Source of the DNA: Inonotus obliquus
Lineage: Eukaryota; Basidiomycota; Agaricomycetes; Hymenochaetales; Hymenochaetaceae
Reading direction: 5' to 3'
DNA length: 64,000 nucleotides
NCBI GenBank assembly: GCA_032164295.1
Contig: JAJHTX010000004.1
Location: 2,418,001-2,482,000, forward strand
The notes beneath the pieces were generated by a model. That model was not told where the DNA came from, did not search any database, and worked only from the letters and a program-made list of their open reading frames with translations. Position numbers and translations under genes: made by a program. Shown here in pieces: positions 43,379-61,466 of the stretch (position 1 is its first letter; every line of letters starts with the position of its first letter).

Positions 43379-45584
43379 CTACAATTTGCGTTGGCTACGT
43401 TGACTAAAGGAGGCGCGATGTCGTAAGTATGCAGGGTACAGAATCTGAGGTTCCATATTTGGAGTCCGTATGTGTGGTGAGTTGTCATCTCGTGAACGGA
43501 AGTATCGATCAATTTCGGAGGCATCGAAATCGGAGGCAGCGGAAGAACATGAGTCTGGGTGATCAGGTTTGACGTCCGGTTGCGGATCCGGTTGAGAGAG
43601 TGTCGAGGCATTGTCGGGTTTCGCCGTGTTTCCACCTCCTAGTCTCCAAGTCCTCTTGCGTTTAGCCTTTACTGGTTGGCGTTCTGTCATTGTGCCCTGT
43701 GAGCGTTCACGAGACATCATCAGTTTCGGTGGCACACTACGAATCATGAAGTGTTCAAGTGGTCGAGTGTAAGGAGATAGTGTATGGTTCGAGCGATTGA
43801 GAAGGGAAAGTTGTGAAATTACGTTGTTGAAGCCTGGTCGAAGCACTATCTTAGGCTCACTTTCGGCGTCGCTTGTTTCGCTGAAGGGAAAGTGCGGAGC
43901 AGTGTGAGAAGACACAGAGCTGCGTCGGCTAATATTTGCTCGATCTGATGTTGTGGTACCGCCCTGGTCTTGGTGTATCAGGCTGGAAGGAGCTATTTTG
44001 TTGCCAGAAGGACCTGCCACGCTTTCTTGATGAGAAACAAGTGGAGTGTCAGGAACAGTGTTGAATGGGTAGTCCTCCACCTCGTCCTCTACAATCGTTC
44101 GTCTCATATGTGGTATATCTGGAGGACGTAATTGTATGGGACTCGAAAGCCGAGAGCCATCTTGGGCAGACTGGTTATCCCAACTTGTCCTCCTTGAGAC
44201 CGGCAATGACGTGTAACTCCCATACTGGCCTAGACCAGAAAGTTGCCGAACGTCAACGAATGATTGAGCCAGCCGAGGTTGTAAGGAGGGCATGCTGTGA
44301 GCCAATGACGATGCCCTTGCTGAGGTTGGTGTCTGAACCGAGCTTTGGTGAAGCAACGAAGAAGCGTGATACAGCCGTGGGCGAGTGATAACGCCACCAC
44401 CTACTGCAGGAATGCTCTCGTACTCGGTAATGCTGGGCGGAACGATGTCTGTCATCGCGTCTTCCCAGTCGACAACATCAAAGGAACCTTCCTCATCAGT
44501 CCCGCCATATTCGCTTTCCTCTTCTGCAAGGTCAGCGAGACCCCTGCTCTCGCGATGTATTCGACCAAGATGGCTGAAAGCCCTGGGTTCTGGTATTTCG
44601 GCCTTGAATGTCCCAGATTCCTGATCATACTGAATTTGAGGTATTTCGGATGGCGTGCGGAGGTTTGAAAGTGAAGGTTTAGAAGAGACGCTACGTGAGG
44701 GCAATGTTCGTCCGTCCGTACTGAAAGAACCTCTCCTTGCCGCAAGAGGATTGAAGCTGGATTGCGAGAATGGAGTGGCTCGAGCAAAATCCGGATTTGA
44801 AACGGTCTCCAACCCATGTCGTCGATAAAGGATAGGTCTTCTCGCCAGGTAGGGAGCTTCCACCGTTGTTGACCTCTTGATCCACTGTTGACTTAGTCGA
44901 TGGATAATGCTCGGCAGATCCTCGCGAAACATCTGCCTAAGTTGGCCCTCGATTTCTTTCTGAATGAACTTCTGAATCACTGTGAAAGAGTCGAAAGTAC
45001 TGTTGATGTCGACATTTTGAAGTGGGTCCGTCTTAAAGACGAGAGTGATACCCTTCGTTTTAGAGACGACCAGAACGACGTAGGAATTCAGTTTGAAGTT
45101 CGAAAGCCGAAGTAGCATGGGAACGAATAGAGGCTGATTTGCTGCCACCATGCCTTTTGAACCGCTCATTAAATATATGTCAGGCTTTTTGTGATACAGT
45201 GGATTCGCCTGAAGTTCTTAATATAAGGATTTGCATCGTGTTCAGACATGTAAACGTGCACATACCTGAACCTTCGTCTTCAGAACGATGTGCGCATCTC
45301 CAGCATACGAAAACCTGAATATCCCACGGAACTGTGTCATAGTGAGGTCTCCAATATCGCGAATTTCGAGCTCTGGAGGCTGCGGCAAACCAAGGATTAG
45401 TACCTGTACCCTCAGAAAGGGTGCGTAGCACACGCACCTGGGTACCCATCTCCAGCTCTACCACCTCAATCTTGTCCGCTATTACTGGAGGCTTCGTTCC
45501 CTTATTCAACGCATTGTTAAGGAGCTGAATAGCGTCCTTATGAAACTGCTCAGAGAACCGCGGCCATTGGAAGGAGAAAGACAT
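43379..45584 (-). CDS. MDM34: MDM34, ERMES complex subunit of the mitochondrial outer membrane
   Basis: Three exons: 45584-45438, 45379-45266 and 45208-43379, 696 residues. Mdm34 is one of the four ERMES proteins tethering ER to mitochondria and passing lipids. The SMP lipid-binding domain fills about residues 1-190: [60 protein letters not shown] and [20 protein letters not shown], ending with [20 protein letters not shown]. The remaining 500 residues are low complexity with Ser/Arg/Pro bias, typical of filamentous-fungal Mdm34. The gene converges with the Virilizer homologue, only 67 bp between stop codons. Confidence 0.95.
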
Positions 45585-45642
45585 TTAGACGCAGCCAGGG
45601 TAGCAATATGGTCAGAAGCCAAAACGAGAGGCGGTTGCTAAG

Positions 45643-45885
45643 ATGCAGCAGACATCATTAGCAGAAAGTGCGTTCGTTACTTTGGACTGGAGCACAGGTC
45701 GCTCGCTGGAGGTCAAATTCAGCTCCTCTGCCGGAACGGAACGTAAGCAAATACCTTTGCGTGCTGATTTGCACAAAATTCAGTGGGAGGACGGCAGGAG
45801 GTTACGTAAGAGGAGCTTTGAGCTCTTTCGGGTAAAAGGCATCTCCGGCATCCTGAACTTGAAAAGAAAATTAGATTATGTTTAA
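45643..45885 (+). CDS. short ORF divergent from MDM34, doubtful
   Basis: An 80-codon ATG-to-stop frame that begins 58 bp from the MDM34 start codon. It matches no family I know. A GTAAGC donor at 45742 and a CAG acceptor 41 nt later would shorten it to about 41 residues. It may be a chance frame in the MDM34 promoter or an upstream-antisense transcript. Recorded because the gap is otherwise empty. Confidence 0.25.
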   Translation: MQQTSLAESAFVTLDWSTGRSLEVKFSSSAGTERKQIPLRADLHKIQWEDGRRLRKRSFELFRVKGISGILNLKRKLDYV

Positions 45886-46259
45886 ATCGGAGCTTGAATT
45901 GGGACCTGTTAGTTTCTCTTGAATATCAAGCTCCCCGGGGCTAGTATATCGTTGATGGAGCAAAGTGAGGAGTCTCGGCCTCCAGGAGGCTGCGGCGGAA
46001 AGGTTTCGGTGAATTTTGAGAAGTGCAACAAAAAAGAAAGGACGTATAAGAGGACATATACGAATGTGGTCCGCTTACTTAACCAAGATGTATGAGCCAC
46101 CCATGAGCCGACACATGAAGACACAAGTCAAATTTGCTCAATATCGTACCAGAATAAGTATGAATGTCTACGGGGATGTTGACGAGTAAGGAAATCTTGC
46201 AAGAGCGATCAGGGTTTGAAACATCATATATTATATTTTCTACAAGAATTTGATATGAT

Positions 46260-46362
46260 GCCCGCGTAGTTTAATGGTTATGACGTCAGACTTCTACTTA
46301 GCGGGATTTTAACCGGGAGGATTGCAATCTGAAGGTTGCGGGTTCGAGTCCCGCCGTGGGTA
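46260..46362 (+). tRNA. tRNA-Arg (anticodon UCU) with a 30-nt intron
   Basis: The gene folds into a full cloverleaf: acceptor stem 7 bp with two G-U pairs, D arm with GG in the loop, anticodon stem TCAGA/TCTGA, T arm GCGGG-TTCGAGT-CCCGC and discriminator A. The anticodon TCT is at 46293-46295. An intron at 46297-46326 sits one base 3' of the anticodon, the canonical place. Without it the tRNA is 73 nt. It reads AGA and, by wobble, possibly AGG. The B-box GGTTCGAGTCC is perfect. Confidence 0.93.
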
Positions 46363-46723
46363 GTGAAGATCAGTTTTTGTCCCGAACTAGCTTGGTATTT
46401 TTACTTTTGTTTGTTCTAGTAAAGGCATAAATCTACAATGTTTCTCGGAGACCAGGAAAGTTTATACTTGTTCCGAGTGTTCTGCGTCGGAGTCATAATA
46501 GAAGCCGTTCAATTGTTCAGAAGGAATATCAGAGCAACATACTACTTGGCCCGATGATACATATATATAGGTCAGAGCAATGTACATACCAAACCCGGGA
46601 ATCGACAACAGAGCAACTAGCATATAGAATTAACTGGAAGGAAAAAGGTAAGGCGCGATGAATCCGAATTCCACAAACATGTTAAAAAACCAGAAGACGA
46701 ATCATAGACATAAGATAAGTCTT
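46363..46723. other. spacer between tRNA and KDM5
   Basis: A T-run at 46373-46379 a few bases beyond the tRNA is a probable RNA polymerase III terminator. The rest is AT-rich and looks like the 3' UTR of KDM5. Confidence 0.45.
46373..46379 (+). terminator. probable RNA polymerase III terminator of tRNA-Arg
   Basis: A run of T with one G (tttttgt) begins about 11 nt after the tRNA 3' end, the usual position for polymerase III termination. Confidence 0.5.
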
Positions 46724-53181
<6,458 letters not shown>

Positions 53182-53933
53182 AACTAGGGAGCCCTGAAAT
53201 AAGAGAAATAGTTGGAAAGAGAACGGAGGGGATAAGCCAGCAGGAGAGTTATGGTGGGCGTCCGAAGCAAGTTCAGGAAATCGGACTCAATGAAGCACTA
53301 GTGACCGCTTTTGGTCACGCGAAGCCCCCCGAATAGGGCAAAAACTTCGAAATCCCCCCTCACAAATACAGGAATGGTGGCTATGCTTCTTAGCAAATAG
53401 AAGTAAATTATTTATTTCCATTTTGCTTCCTTCCTTTTTCACGTATACTGCTCTTCATATTCAGCCAAGGGCATTCTCCGAGCCTTTTACATAGTTGGGC
53501 ATCCTCCAAAATGTCCTAATTAGGTTTAGCTTCCTTAGCAGATCTATAAAAAGTAACTGCGGCGCGTTCCTTTGTTTATGTCAGAAGGCACTTACCAGCT
53601 TCGCATGCCATTCATCACTGGAACCAATCTGAAAAATTTCATCCCCCCTTCTTCCAATTCATGTACGTGAGAAGACATCACGTCTTTCATTAGTTGAGTC
53701 GGCTACACGTATACTAGCAAAACCTTTATAAAAAAAACTACTCCAATGCGATATGTTTGATACAATTGCGGTAATACCGTTACATAGCGTATAAACAAAA
53801 AGGTCGAAGAGAGCGTAAGTATCCAATGGGGTAACGCAAAAGTACTCGATAGCAACGAGGAAGGGTATTAAGTAGAATAAATATCACGAGCCCAAGACCC
53901 AGAAAAGGAAGAATGACCAAGAGTCTCGACAAA
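53182..53933. other. intergenic region between KDM5 and the Uds1 gene
   Basis: KDM5 promoter at the left, 3' UTR of the Uds1-domain gene at the right. AT-rich from 53390. A short antisense frame at 53780-53983 only overlaps the 3' end of the next gene. No other gene seen. Confidence 0.45.
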
Positions 53934-56693
53934 TCACTTCTTACCCGCCTGCATGGCGCGAAGTTGGGCACGAAGCGTCTCATTCTCGCTCTGCATCTGG
54001 TTTAGCTCATCCATCAAAGCAATATTCTGAGAGGCTCCCGCCGATCGCGTCGTATCAATCTCCTCTTGAGCCTTCTGTAGCTCTGCCCTGCATTCTGACA
54101 GCTGCTTTTCGAGTTGATTTCTGATGGCTTCGGGAGCAGTTGCCACTTCCTCAGCAAGTGACAGAGCACGAGCACTAAGCGTGTTATTTGCTTCTGTGAG
54201 TTGCCGACATGTCTCGGCCTGCTCTGCAGCCTGTGATTCCATCTCTCGCTTTTCAGACATGACTTTGTCGATTGTTTCCCGCAATTCGACGATCTCGCTT
54301 TGTCTAAGTAGCAAGGGCCATCAGTAACTGATCCGTACGCATATCAAAGAACACGTACAAGGAGTTGATGCTAGAAGAAAGTGTCATGTTGCGTTCCTCG
54401 AGTGCCTTCACCTGCTTCTGATACGTCTCGAGAGCAACACTACTCTCCTGCGCGATCTTCTGTGCCCTATCCGCGTTCTGTTTCAACAGCTCATGAGCTT
54501 GAGCAAATCGAACGAGCCGCTCTATCAGAGCCTTATCATCTTGAATCAACGCATGCACCCGTGCTGCAAATGCCTCGATAGTAAACTGGCTTGACGAATC
54601 AACGACTTGGTACGACGGACGACCGTCGTATAATGTCTTGAGCAATCGTACATCCAGGTCGGAAAGTGAGACGTTCGGACTACCCGGCACAGAGCTTGTA
54701 TTCTTGGGACGGAGGCCGAATTTTGAGGCTCGAAGCTCAAGGGAAGGAAGGGCACTCCATACGGGCAGGAGCACCTGAATTAAGTCCTTTACATCCGCAG
54801 AACAATCTTCATAAGAAATTTGCTTCACTGGCACTGCGTTAATGGATGCCTGCTCCTTGGCAAATTCAGCGACAATTGAAGAATCAAAGTACAAACTATA
54901 CCCTACCTTAAGGCTCGCCTCCAATGAATGTACCTTTTCACGATACTCCTCACGCTCCTTTCGCGCTTCCTCAAGTTCCCGAGAGAGAATTTCTCGCTTA
55001 TCCATACTAATCCGTACGTCGTCTTCAAGATTATGCCGGAGATCCTCCCATTCATCCCTTTGCCTCTGGTTCGCATCAAGTCTTGTTTGAACGTCGAGAA
55101 GGTAAGTCTCGAGAAGCGCAACGTGTTGAGTATGGGAAGCATTGTTGGGCGGAACTAGACCATGAGCTTGCATCATGACTTGAAGGGCGTCCAGCGCCGA
55201 CTCGATCTCCACGACGCGTTGTTCAGCACCAACAACAGCTTCTCCGCTCCTTTGCTCCGTCTCTGCTAAACGTCGTTGTAATGACTCGATCTCTCTCTGC
55301 TTCCCACCTCGCTCCCTATTCCATAATTCCTCCCTTTCGTACACCTCCTGCAATTGCCTCTCTAACCCAGCAACCTTCTCAACCTCCACCTTCATGCTTG
55401 CTATCCTCTCCTCAGCGGATTGTAGTTCGAACGTCAATGTGGTCTCCAGATTCTGTAGCTCGACCTTGAGCATCGCCGCTTCTCGTCTCGCTTCACTCTG
55501 CGCATCACTCGCAGCCCGTAGTTTAGCACTGGTCTCTTTTAATCGTTCTTCCAAAAATGAATATTCGGCTGCAGAAGGAGGCTTGCGAGGCGATAAAGGC
55601 ACCACAGCATTCTCATGACCGGCAAAGAGATGTGCCCCTTCAAACTTCGTTCTAGATGATGAATAACTCGTTTCCGAAGATGTTGGACTCATCTGCGTAT
55701 TTCGTAATGATCCCCCGTATCCCAATTCCTCATCGGCCGTAAGCTTCGCCTCGAGGTTCCGTACAGAGAAGCTAAGAACGCCTGCCCGATGCTCCAGAAG
55801 TTTTTTACTGATCTCATTCGATCGCTCGACCAGTCTCCACAATTCCGTCTGTGCTGCCTCAACCTTCCGATTCGCCGCTTCCAGTTGTTCCGTAGATTGC
55901 TTGGAAACGCTTTTATTACCAGCGTTCACTTTTGCTAACGAAGCCGCAGCGTCCCGGATTTTAGTTTCAAGCTTCAACTTCTTCTGCATAGCTTGCAATC
56001 GACTTTCCAAAACTTGTTGCTCCTATCATCGACCATCTTCTTTAAGAAACGAATTCTTCCGAAACGCGGTAGTAGTAAATAGAAATAACAGACCTTTTTT
56101 AGTTCCTCGACGTCCTCGGAATGTAAGATGTCGCAATCGCGACTATCGACAATGGCTTCGCTTGCCAACAGAGCCATCAACAATTCGTCTCGGGTGTCCA
56201 CCGTACCAGACGCTCGCTTCCAAGCTTTCAGCTCTGTAACGCGACTGGGCATGGGACGAAGTGGTGAAGAAGGACCTGAGAGGACGTTGGAAGCTCGCAT
56301 CGCGGAGTCGGGGTAGGAGCCAGGTGACCCAGGGACAGACTTCCTATACGATGAAGCAGTTGAGGCAATGGATTGCGGACGAAAGACGCTGCTCGAGGAG
56401 TTCTGACGACCATTATGAGATTTTATCGGCCCATTAGCCCCATTAACGCCATTCGTATAGTTCCGAGGTCCACTAGTCGTACTACTCGAAACACTGTCAT
56501 GTCTCCCAGCACCATTCGAAGGCTCATTCGCAAGCAGCTCAGCAGGTTGCCATAAGGGTTTTGAAGCGATCGACAACGGAGCAATAGTGTAAGGTAAGGA
56601 TTTCTGAGATGGTTCTGACTCGGATGAGACTGAAGTTGGTGGTGATTGCGGGCGCTGGCCCGCCCCGCCGAGTAAACGACGGACGCCGTTCAT
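53934..56693 (-). CDS. Uds1-domain coiled-coil protein (up-regulated during septation)
   Basis: Four exons: 56693-56094, 56019-54907, 54849-54359 and 54303-53934, 857 residues. The Uds1 domain (about residues 165-290) shows RDELLMALLASEAIVDSRDC followed by HSEDVEELKK and the helix LETKIRDAAASLAKVN. It was named for S. pombe proteins induced at septation. The rest is long coiled coil (about 290-560 and 690-857) rich in Glu, Gln, Arg and Leu, with a non-coil segment (VPVKQISYEDCSADVKDLIQ) between. A scaffold role in polarity or septation is plausible but inferred. Splicing exon 2 at the CAACAA acceptor is the only in-phase choice. An upstream in-frame ATG would add 20 residues. Confidence 0.85.
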
Positions 56694-57102
56694 GGGGGAG
56701 AGAAAGTAATTGTCCAGCCTCTGCGAACGGATGCGGTATATCCGCTTAAGCACCGGTTGAGTGCCCCGTTTAGGAAGGTTGCCGGCTTCGGTGTTCCTTC
56801 ACACATTTGATATCACGAAACATAGAATTTGATACCCGCTTCGGCAAATCAGCGCTACGAAACGTCGTCGCCTATGCAGCCAAAGTCACTAGATGACTGA
56901 ACGTTACAATGCTAGTTACGTGGCGTTCAGGATGAATAGTGCGCAAGACTGTGCTATGTTCTGGTTTAATTATAAGTACATGCATTTCTAAGGTGTATTG
57001 TCTGTTGAAAGATGTGCGACGGTGTCATCAAAATCGTGTTTGTCATGGTGCGTAATCTGAATCCCAAAATTCGAGATATTTGAACGAGCGCCTCGTATTT
57101 AT
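56694..57102. other. intergenic region
   Basis: About 400 bp: promoter of the Uds1-domain gene and 3' UTR of the CorA transporter gene. No further feature seen. Confidence 0.4.
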
Positions 57103-59729
57103 CTACCGGCGCATCAACTTGTACGTCACGTAACCACCCAGAAGGGCGAAACCCACAAGTCCTCCGATAATCGATATAAACCAAGTGTAGCCCTACAAGA
57201 CAGTGTGTTCAACAAATACCGACGTTTAGATTCGAAAAGGATGTGCGACACGTACGTCTACGCCTTCCCCTGGTACATGGACGTTCATACCCCACAGACC
57301 GGTGACCAAGTTCATCGGAATAAGTACCGTACCGAGTGCAGTGAGCTTTGAGAGGACGTCGTTGATTTGATTGTTTGCATCCGTCATCTCGATCGAAATT
57401 TGCGCAAGGTAGTTGGAATGAGAACGTGAGAGAATCTTCTCGTAGTGATTAAGGTTCTGCGTCATTGTGATTAAGTGGTCCTAGGAAGCGGAGTCGGGGT
57501 GTAAGTAACAGTCAAGCATCCTTCAACCCAGACTTACTTGAATATCGGATAAATATAATCCCTGAGGACGATACATTCGTGAGTGAAATACTCATTGGTA
57601 GTGACGAGGTACACTTACGATGTCAGACTTCGGGGCGATGCTCCAGTTCTCATTGCATCGCTTTGCAAGACCCTTTACAACATCTGCCTTGTTGCCCATG
57701 AGTCTTAGGAGACCCATGACTTTCTTGCGACATGTTCCGATTCTAAATCCGCGACTCAGCATTAGAAGACTCTCATGCACGTTGCAGACGTACCGCCGCA
57801 ACATGTCGCTCTGTTCTGCCTCCTTGAGTATAAGTACAAGCTCGTCAATACTGTCGACTTCATATTCGATATTTTGGATAAGTGGTCCAAAGGCATCGGT
57901 GATGTCGTCAATAAGTGCATATGAAATCCAATCAGATGTGACGTTGATGTAGTCCTTGAGCTGCTTGATACGCCGCCGGACATTTCCCGGGTGCGGAGTA
58001 GGTCGGAAATGGAACTGGACAATAACTCCCTTTCAGTCTCTCGAATTACCTGGCAAATGAGCGAGATAACGTACTGAGAGAGTGCCTTCTCGGAAGACGA
58101 TGATATACATGTTGAGAGGCTCGAGGTAGGTTGGGCTATATGGATCCTGGTCGAAACTCCGGAAACACACAAGGTAGTAGTTACGGAATAGCTCGATTTT
58201 TTCTCGCGTTTCTTCCATTTGGATATCTTCAGTGGTAAGCGGATGAATATGGAAAACCTAAAGAATTGTCAGAGATGTCACTGTGATTACTGTAGATTAG
58301 TATTGACCTTGCTAAGAAGCTTCATTTCTTCATCAGTTGGAGACATTACGTCTAACCACCATGCAGATTCCTCATCGTCCCGAAGAACTCTGGCCTCGGC
58401 GTTGTCCCTTTTATTAACCCTTGCTCCATTCTCTCCCGGTTTGTACTGCGACGATCCTCTATATTGATCATCCTTGTCATCCGGCCGAAGACCAACACCC
58501 GTGAATAAGTCCTCAACCGATTGACCTTCCGCAGGGAGCTCGCTAAGACTTCGAGCATGGATAGTAGCATTTAGCTTATTGGAATAGAAAGAAAATCGGT
58601 ACGGCCTATCATTGGCGCTTTGACTATAGAGCGGAGGTGGCAAGCGCGAGGGTCCACCGTTGTCAGTAGTACCAGGTGGTTGTTCATACGGAGGCACGAT
58701 ACTATATCGACCCGAGTCACCCATACCTGGAATGCCAAAAGAGGGAGGAGGTGCGCCTGAGCTACCTTCAAAAAAGGCAATCTTGCCACCCAGTCTTCCT
58801 CGACGAGGGCGTGGGGTTGTACTATGACTGATTTTACGTTGACGAAGACGAGCGGAAATGGACTCGGGAACGGGCTGACCGGCAGAGTCCGCCGGAACGA
58901 AAACATCCTGCGAAGCGGGTCCAGCACTAGGTTGGTCCGCTTGTTCACCATGCCGCTGAGAAGGTGATCCAATAGAAGACGAAGGGACAGCAGCAGCAAA
59001 AGATGTTACACGCGAAGAAATACGACCAAGTCCTGATGGTGGCGACGAAGACGTGAAGCCAAGTTTTCGTCTCTCTTCTGTTACGAATCCATCCATAAGT
59101 CCGAAATTGAAAGAAGACTGACTCGGAAAAGTCGGTGGCTGGTAGAGTGGAAGACCCGTCATGCTATCGTTAATATTCTGGCCTGGCGGGCTCTGTGAGA
59201 CGAGTAGAGCTGGGTCGTGCGCCTGGCTGAGATGATGTGCCAAACTGATACGTCCATCGCCCCCAATATCACTAACACCACCAACGTTCCCGCCTCCTTC
59301 AGCCTCTTCAAAGTCGCCTGGACCAGGCGGAAGGAAAGGGAAGTGCGGCGAAGTAGATATATTCATCATATCATCATGTCTCGGCGACGGCTGGGGGATT
59401 GCCATGGGCTGGGAAGTACCAACACTCATACCAACTGGCAACCCAGGGCTCGTAGGACTACCAACATATACCACACTTCCACTGCGAGCGCGAGACAACT
59501 GCATAGCAGAGTCTACATCGAGTGAGCGTTGTCTTTCTTGAGCTGTTGGATCGTTCGGATTCACCGTACGGACAAGAGTCGGCGAGCGGCGCGGATGGTC
59601 CAGGTCGCCTGCTCCACCATGTTGCGAACCGCCCGTATTCGCCCTATGTGGGTGTGGGTGTGCTATGTCTATACGAACTGCACGAGGTGGCGAGGACGAA
59701 GGCATATTGCCCGCCGGAGGGGAGGACAT
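57103..59729 (-). CDS. CorA-family Mg2+ transporter (ALR1/MNR2 type)
   Basis: Six exons: 59729-58308, 58257-58075, 58014-57619, 57561-57538 (24 nt), 57480-57256 and 57192-57103, 779 residues. The signature Gly-Met-Asn, which forms the pore selectivity site, is at 739-741 in GLWGMNVHVPGE. Two membrane segments flank it: TALGTVLIPMNLVTGLWG and FISIIGGLVGFALLGGYVTY. The cytosolic core has WWLDVMSPTDEE, HPLTTEDIQMEETREKIELF and MYIIVFREGTLSFHF. A long disordered N-terminus (about 440 residues) is typical of the fungal Alr/Mnr2 group. Whether it sits in the plasma membrane (Alr1) or vacuole (Mnr2) cannot be told from sequence alone. Confidence 0.93.
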
Positions 59730-59955
59730 GTACCTTAGCTAACCGTGACGAAGGAAGGCAAGTCAGGTCATTCGCGCTGGTCGCCGTTGCCGCGTGGCAT
59801 TTCCGTCCCTTTTCTTCTTTTTTATTGGCTCCATTTCTATACACAGCAATTATTCCGTGATGCTGTCATTAATGGATTATAGTGTCATGGCCTAACTACA
59901 TGCAGTAATTCTAGCAGAGTAGAGAGTAGAAAGAAAGAAGGAGTCCGTGAAATAG

Positions 59956-61203
59956 TCACTCAGCAGCCGCCCGCCTTCGGAAAGGCTTCTCTTCTGACGA
60001 TGATACACTCCTCGACACAAGCAAAGATGACGATGACCTCTGAGCAGCAGCTACCGTTGCCGTTGTCCCATCTTCCGACGTCTGATCACCCCGAGTAGAG
60101 CTTAACCGTTTTAAAGACATCGGACCTGTGCTCGCACGCCTCGGTGGCGGGCGTAAGGTCGGAGTTGAACCCTGAAATTGCGCCACTATCTCAAACGAAG
60201 AAAGCGACCCAGCTGAATACGGATTCTGTCCCGAATACGATGTTCGCGGTGTTGATGGTGCCGAGTGTGTCGGGGTGTGAGTGACAAGAATACCATCAGT
60301 GCGGTCTCGCCGTCTCCGAAGAAAGGGAAAGAAATCAAGGATTGACTTGAAGAGAGAGGAGCGGGAAGGCGAAATTATTTGTGGATTCCCATTCGTCGTC
60401 GGAGAGTCCAGACCTATCGACCAGCCTTAGCTTAGTGCTCGACAAGACGAACAGGGAAGGGATACTTACCATTAGCAATGACAGGCAGAGCATTATCGTT
60501 CGCACTCAAGCTCAAGAACAGGAACAACGGCACGAACCAAACGCACAGCGCAAAAAACGTTGCGATGTCCGCAAACCCGGGTGCCTTCTTCGCCGAACTA
60601 GTTACACCCGAACCAAAAGCACCTGGTCCTCGAAAGCGCCTCTGTGACTGTACACGCGCCTCCCTCGATACACGCGAGAAATAAAAGAACCATGTAAAGT
60701 GGTTAACGATCGCAAGCGCACACGATGCGATGAATGCCGGTGATGCGAGTGATACTAAAGGCCAGGTATGAGAGAAGTTTTGGAGGTAGACGATGTGTGC
60801 TGTAATAGAGAAGAGGACGTGAGGGAGCGGGAGCGAATCGGTAAAGTAGAGAAGGATATGGAGGATGATGATAGCCTATCAATTGCGTTTTAAGTAGTTC
60901 CACCGTGAGTGGAATAGACAGGGGAAAGGCCGCACGTAGATCGCTCGTATGCCCACATTCTTGGACGTGCTTGAATGCTCTTCGATGAGCTCTGATATCC
61001 ACAATAAACCGCTCGCTGTATGTATTCATTGGTCGGTCACCTCGTTCCACCCGACCATCATATCGAAATTGCAGCACCTACCTAGCGAAAGCACGACGAA
61101 ACCGCCAGCTGCGACAATTCCCACATAACTATAGCGGTATGTGAGTAACTCGTTCACCAGGTTAGCTTTGGTAAGGATACCTAAGGAGATGCAGTAAAGA
61201 CAT
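59956..61203 (-). CDS. SVP26: SVP26/TEX261 cargo receptor of COPII vesicles
   Basis: Five exons: 61203-61181 (23 nt), 61128-61082, 61015-60936, 60875-60470 and 60413-59956, 337 residues. Svp26 helps type II membrane proteins such as mannosyltransferases leave the ER. The rebuilt N-terminus MSLLHLLSYVGIVAAGGFVV, followed by SGLLWISELIEEHSSTSK, is the family hallmark. Other blocks: IILHILLYFTDSLPLPHVLF, WPLVSLASPAFIASCALAIV and VPLFLFLSLSANDNALPV. Four membrane segments. The family core ends near residue 190; here a Ser/Arg/Thr-rich cytosolic tail of about 145 residues follows, making it longer than yeast Svp26 (228). The short first exons were found only by requiring frame continuity with the family start. 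Confidence 0.9.
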
Positions 61204-61466
61204 GAAAGATGAAGGTGACGACCGCCAGGGTTGACGTGCTTTCAGGGCTGTGAGCGTGAAATGTGGACACGGACACTCACGTGTACGGCGATGACGACAA
61301 TCAGCAGAATGATCGCCGATCCGATCCTTCGATCAAACTTTACGAAATTTGTATAATTGCACGAAGGGACAAAACAAAGTAGTACCCAGTCTATACATTT
61401 TCAATTTTCGATTCTGGTGGCTAACGATACAAGCGTGCTTATTAGTAATACTCGTGCAAATGACCA

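Noticed and set aside
61204..61400. Hydrophobic exon-like stretch upstream of SVP26 (ending IILLIVVIAVH)
   Set aside because: It could be spliced in frame to the SVP26 region, but the ATG at 61203 recreates the exact family N-terminus, so this is treated as non-coding.
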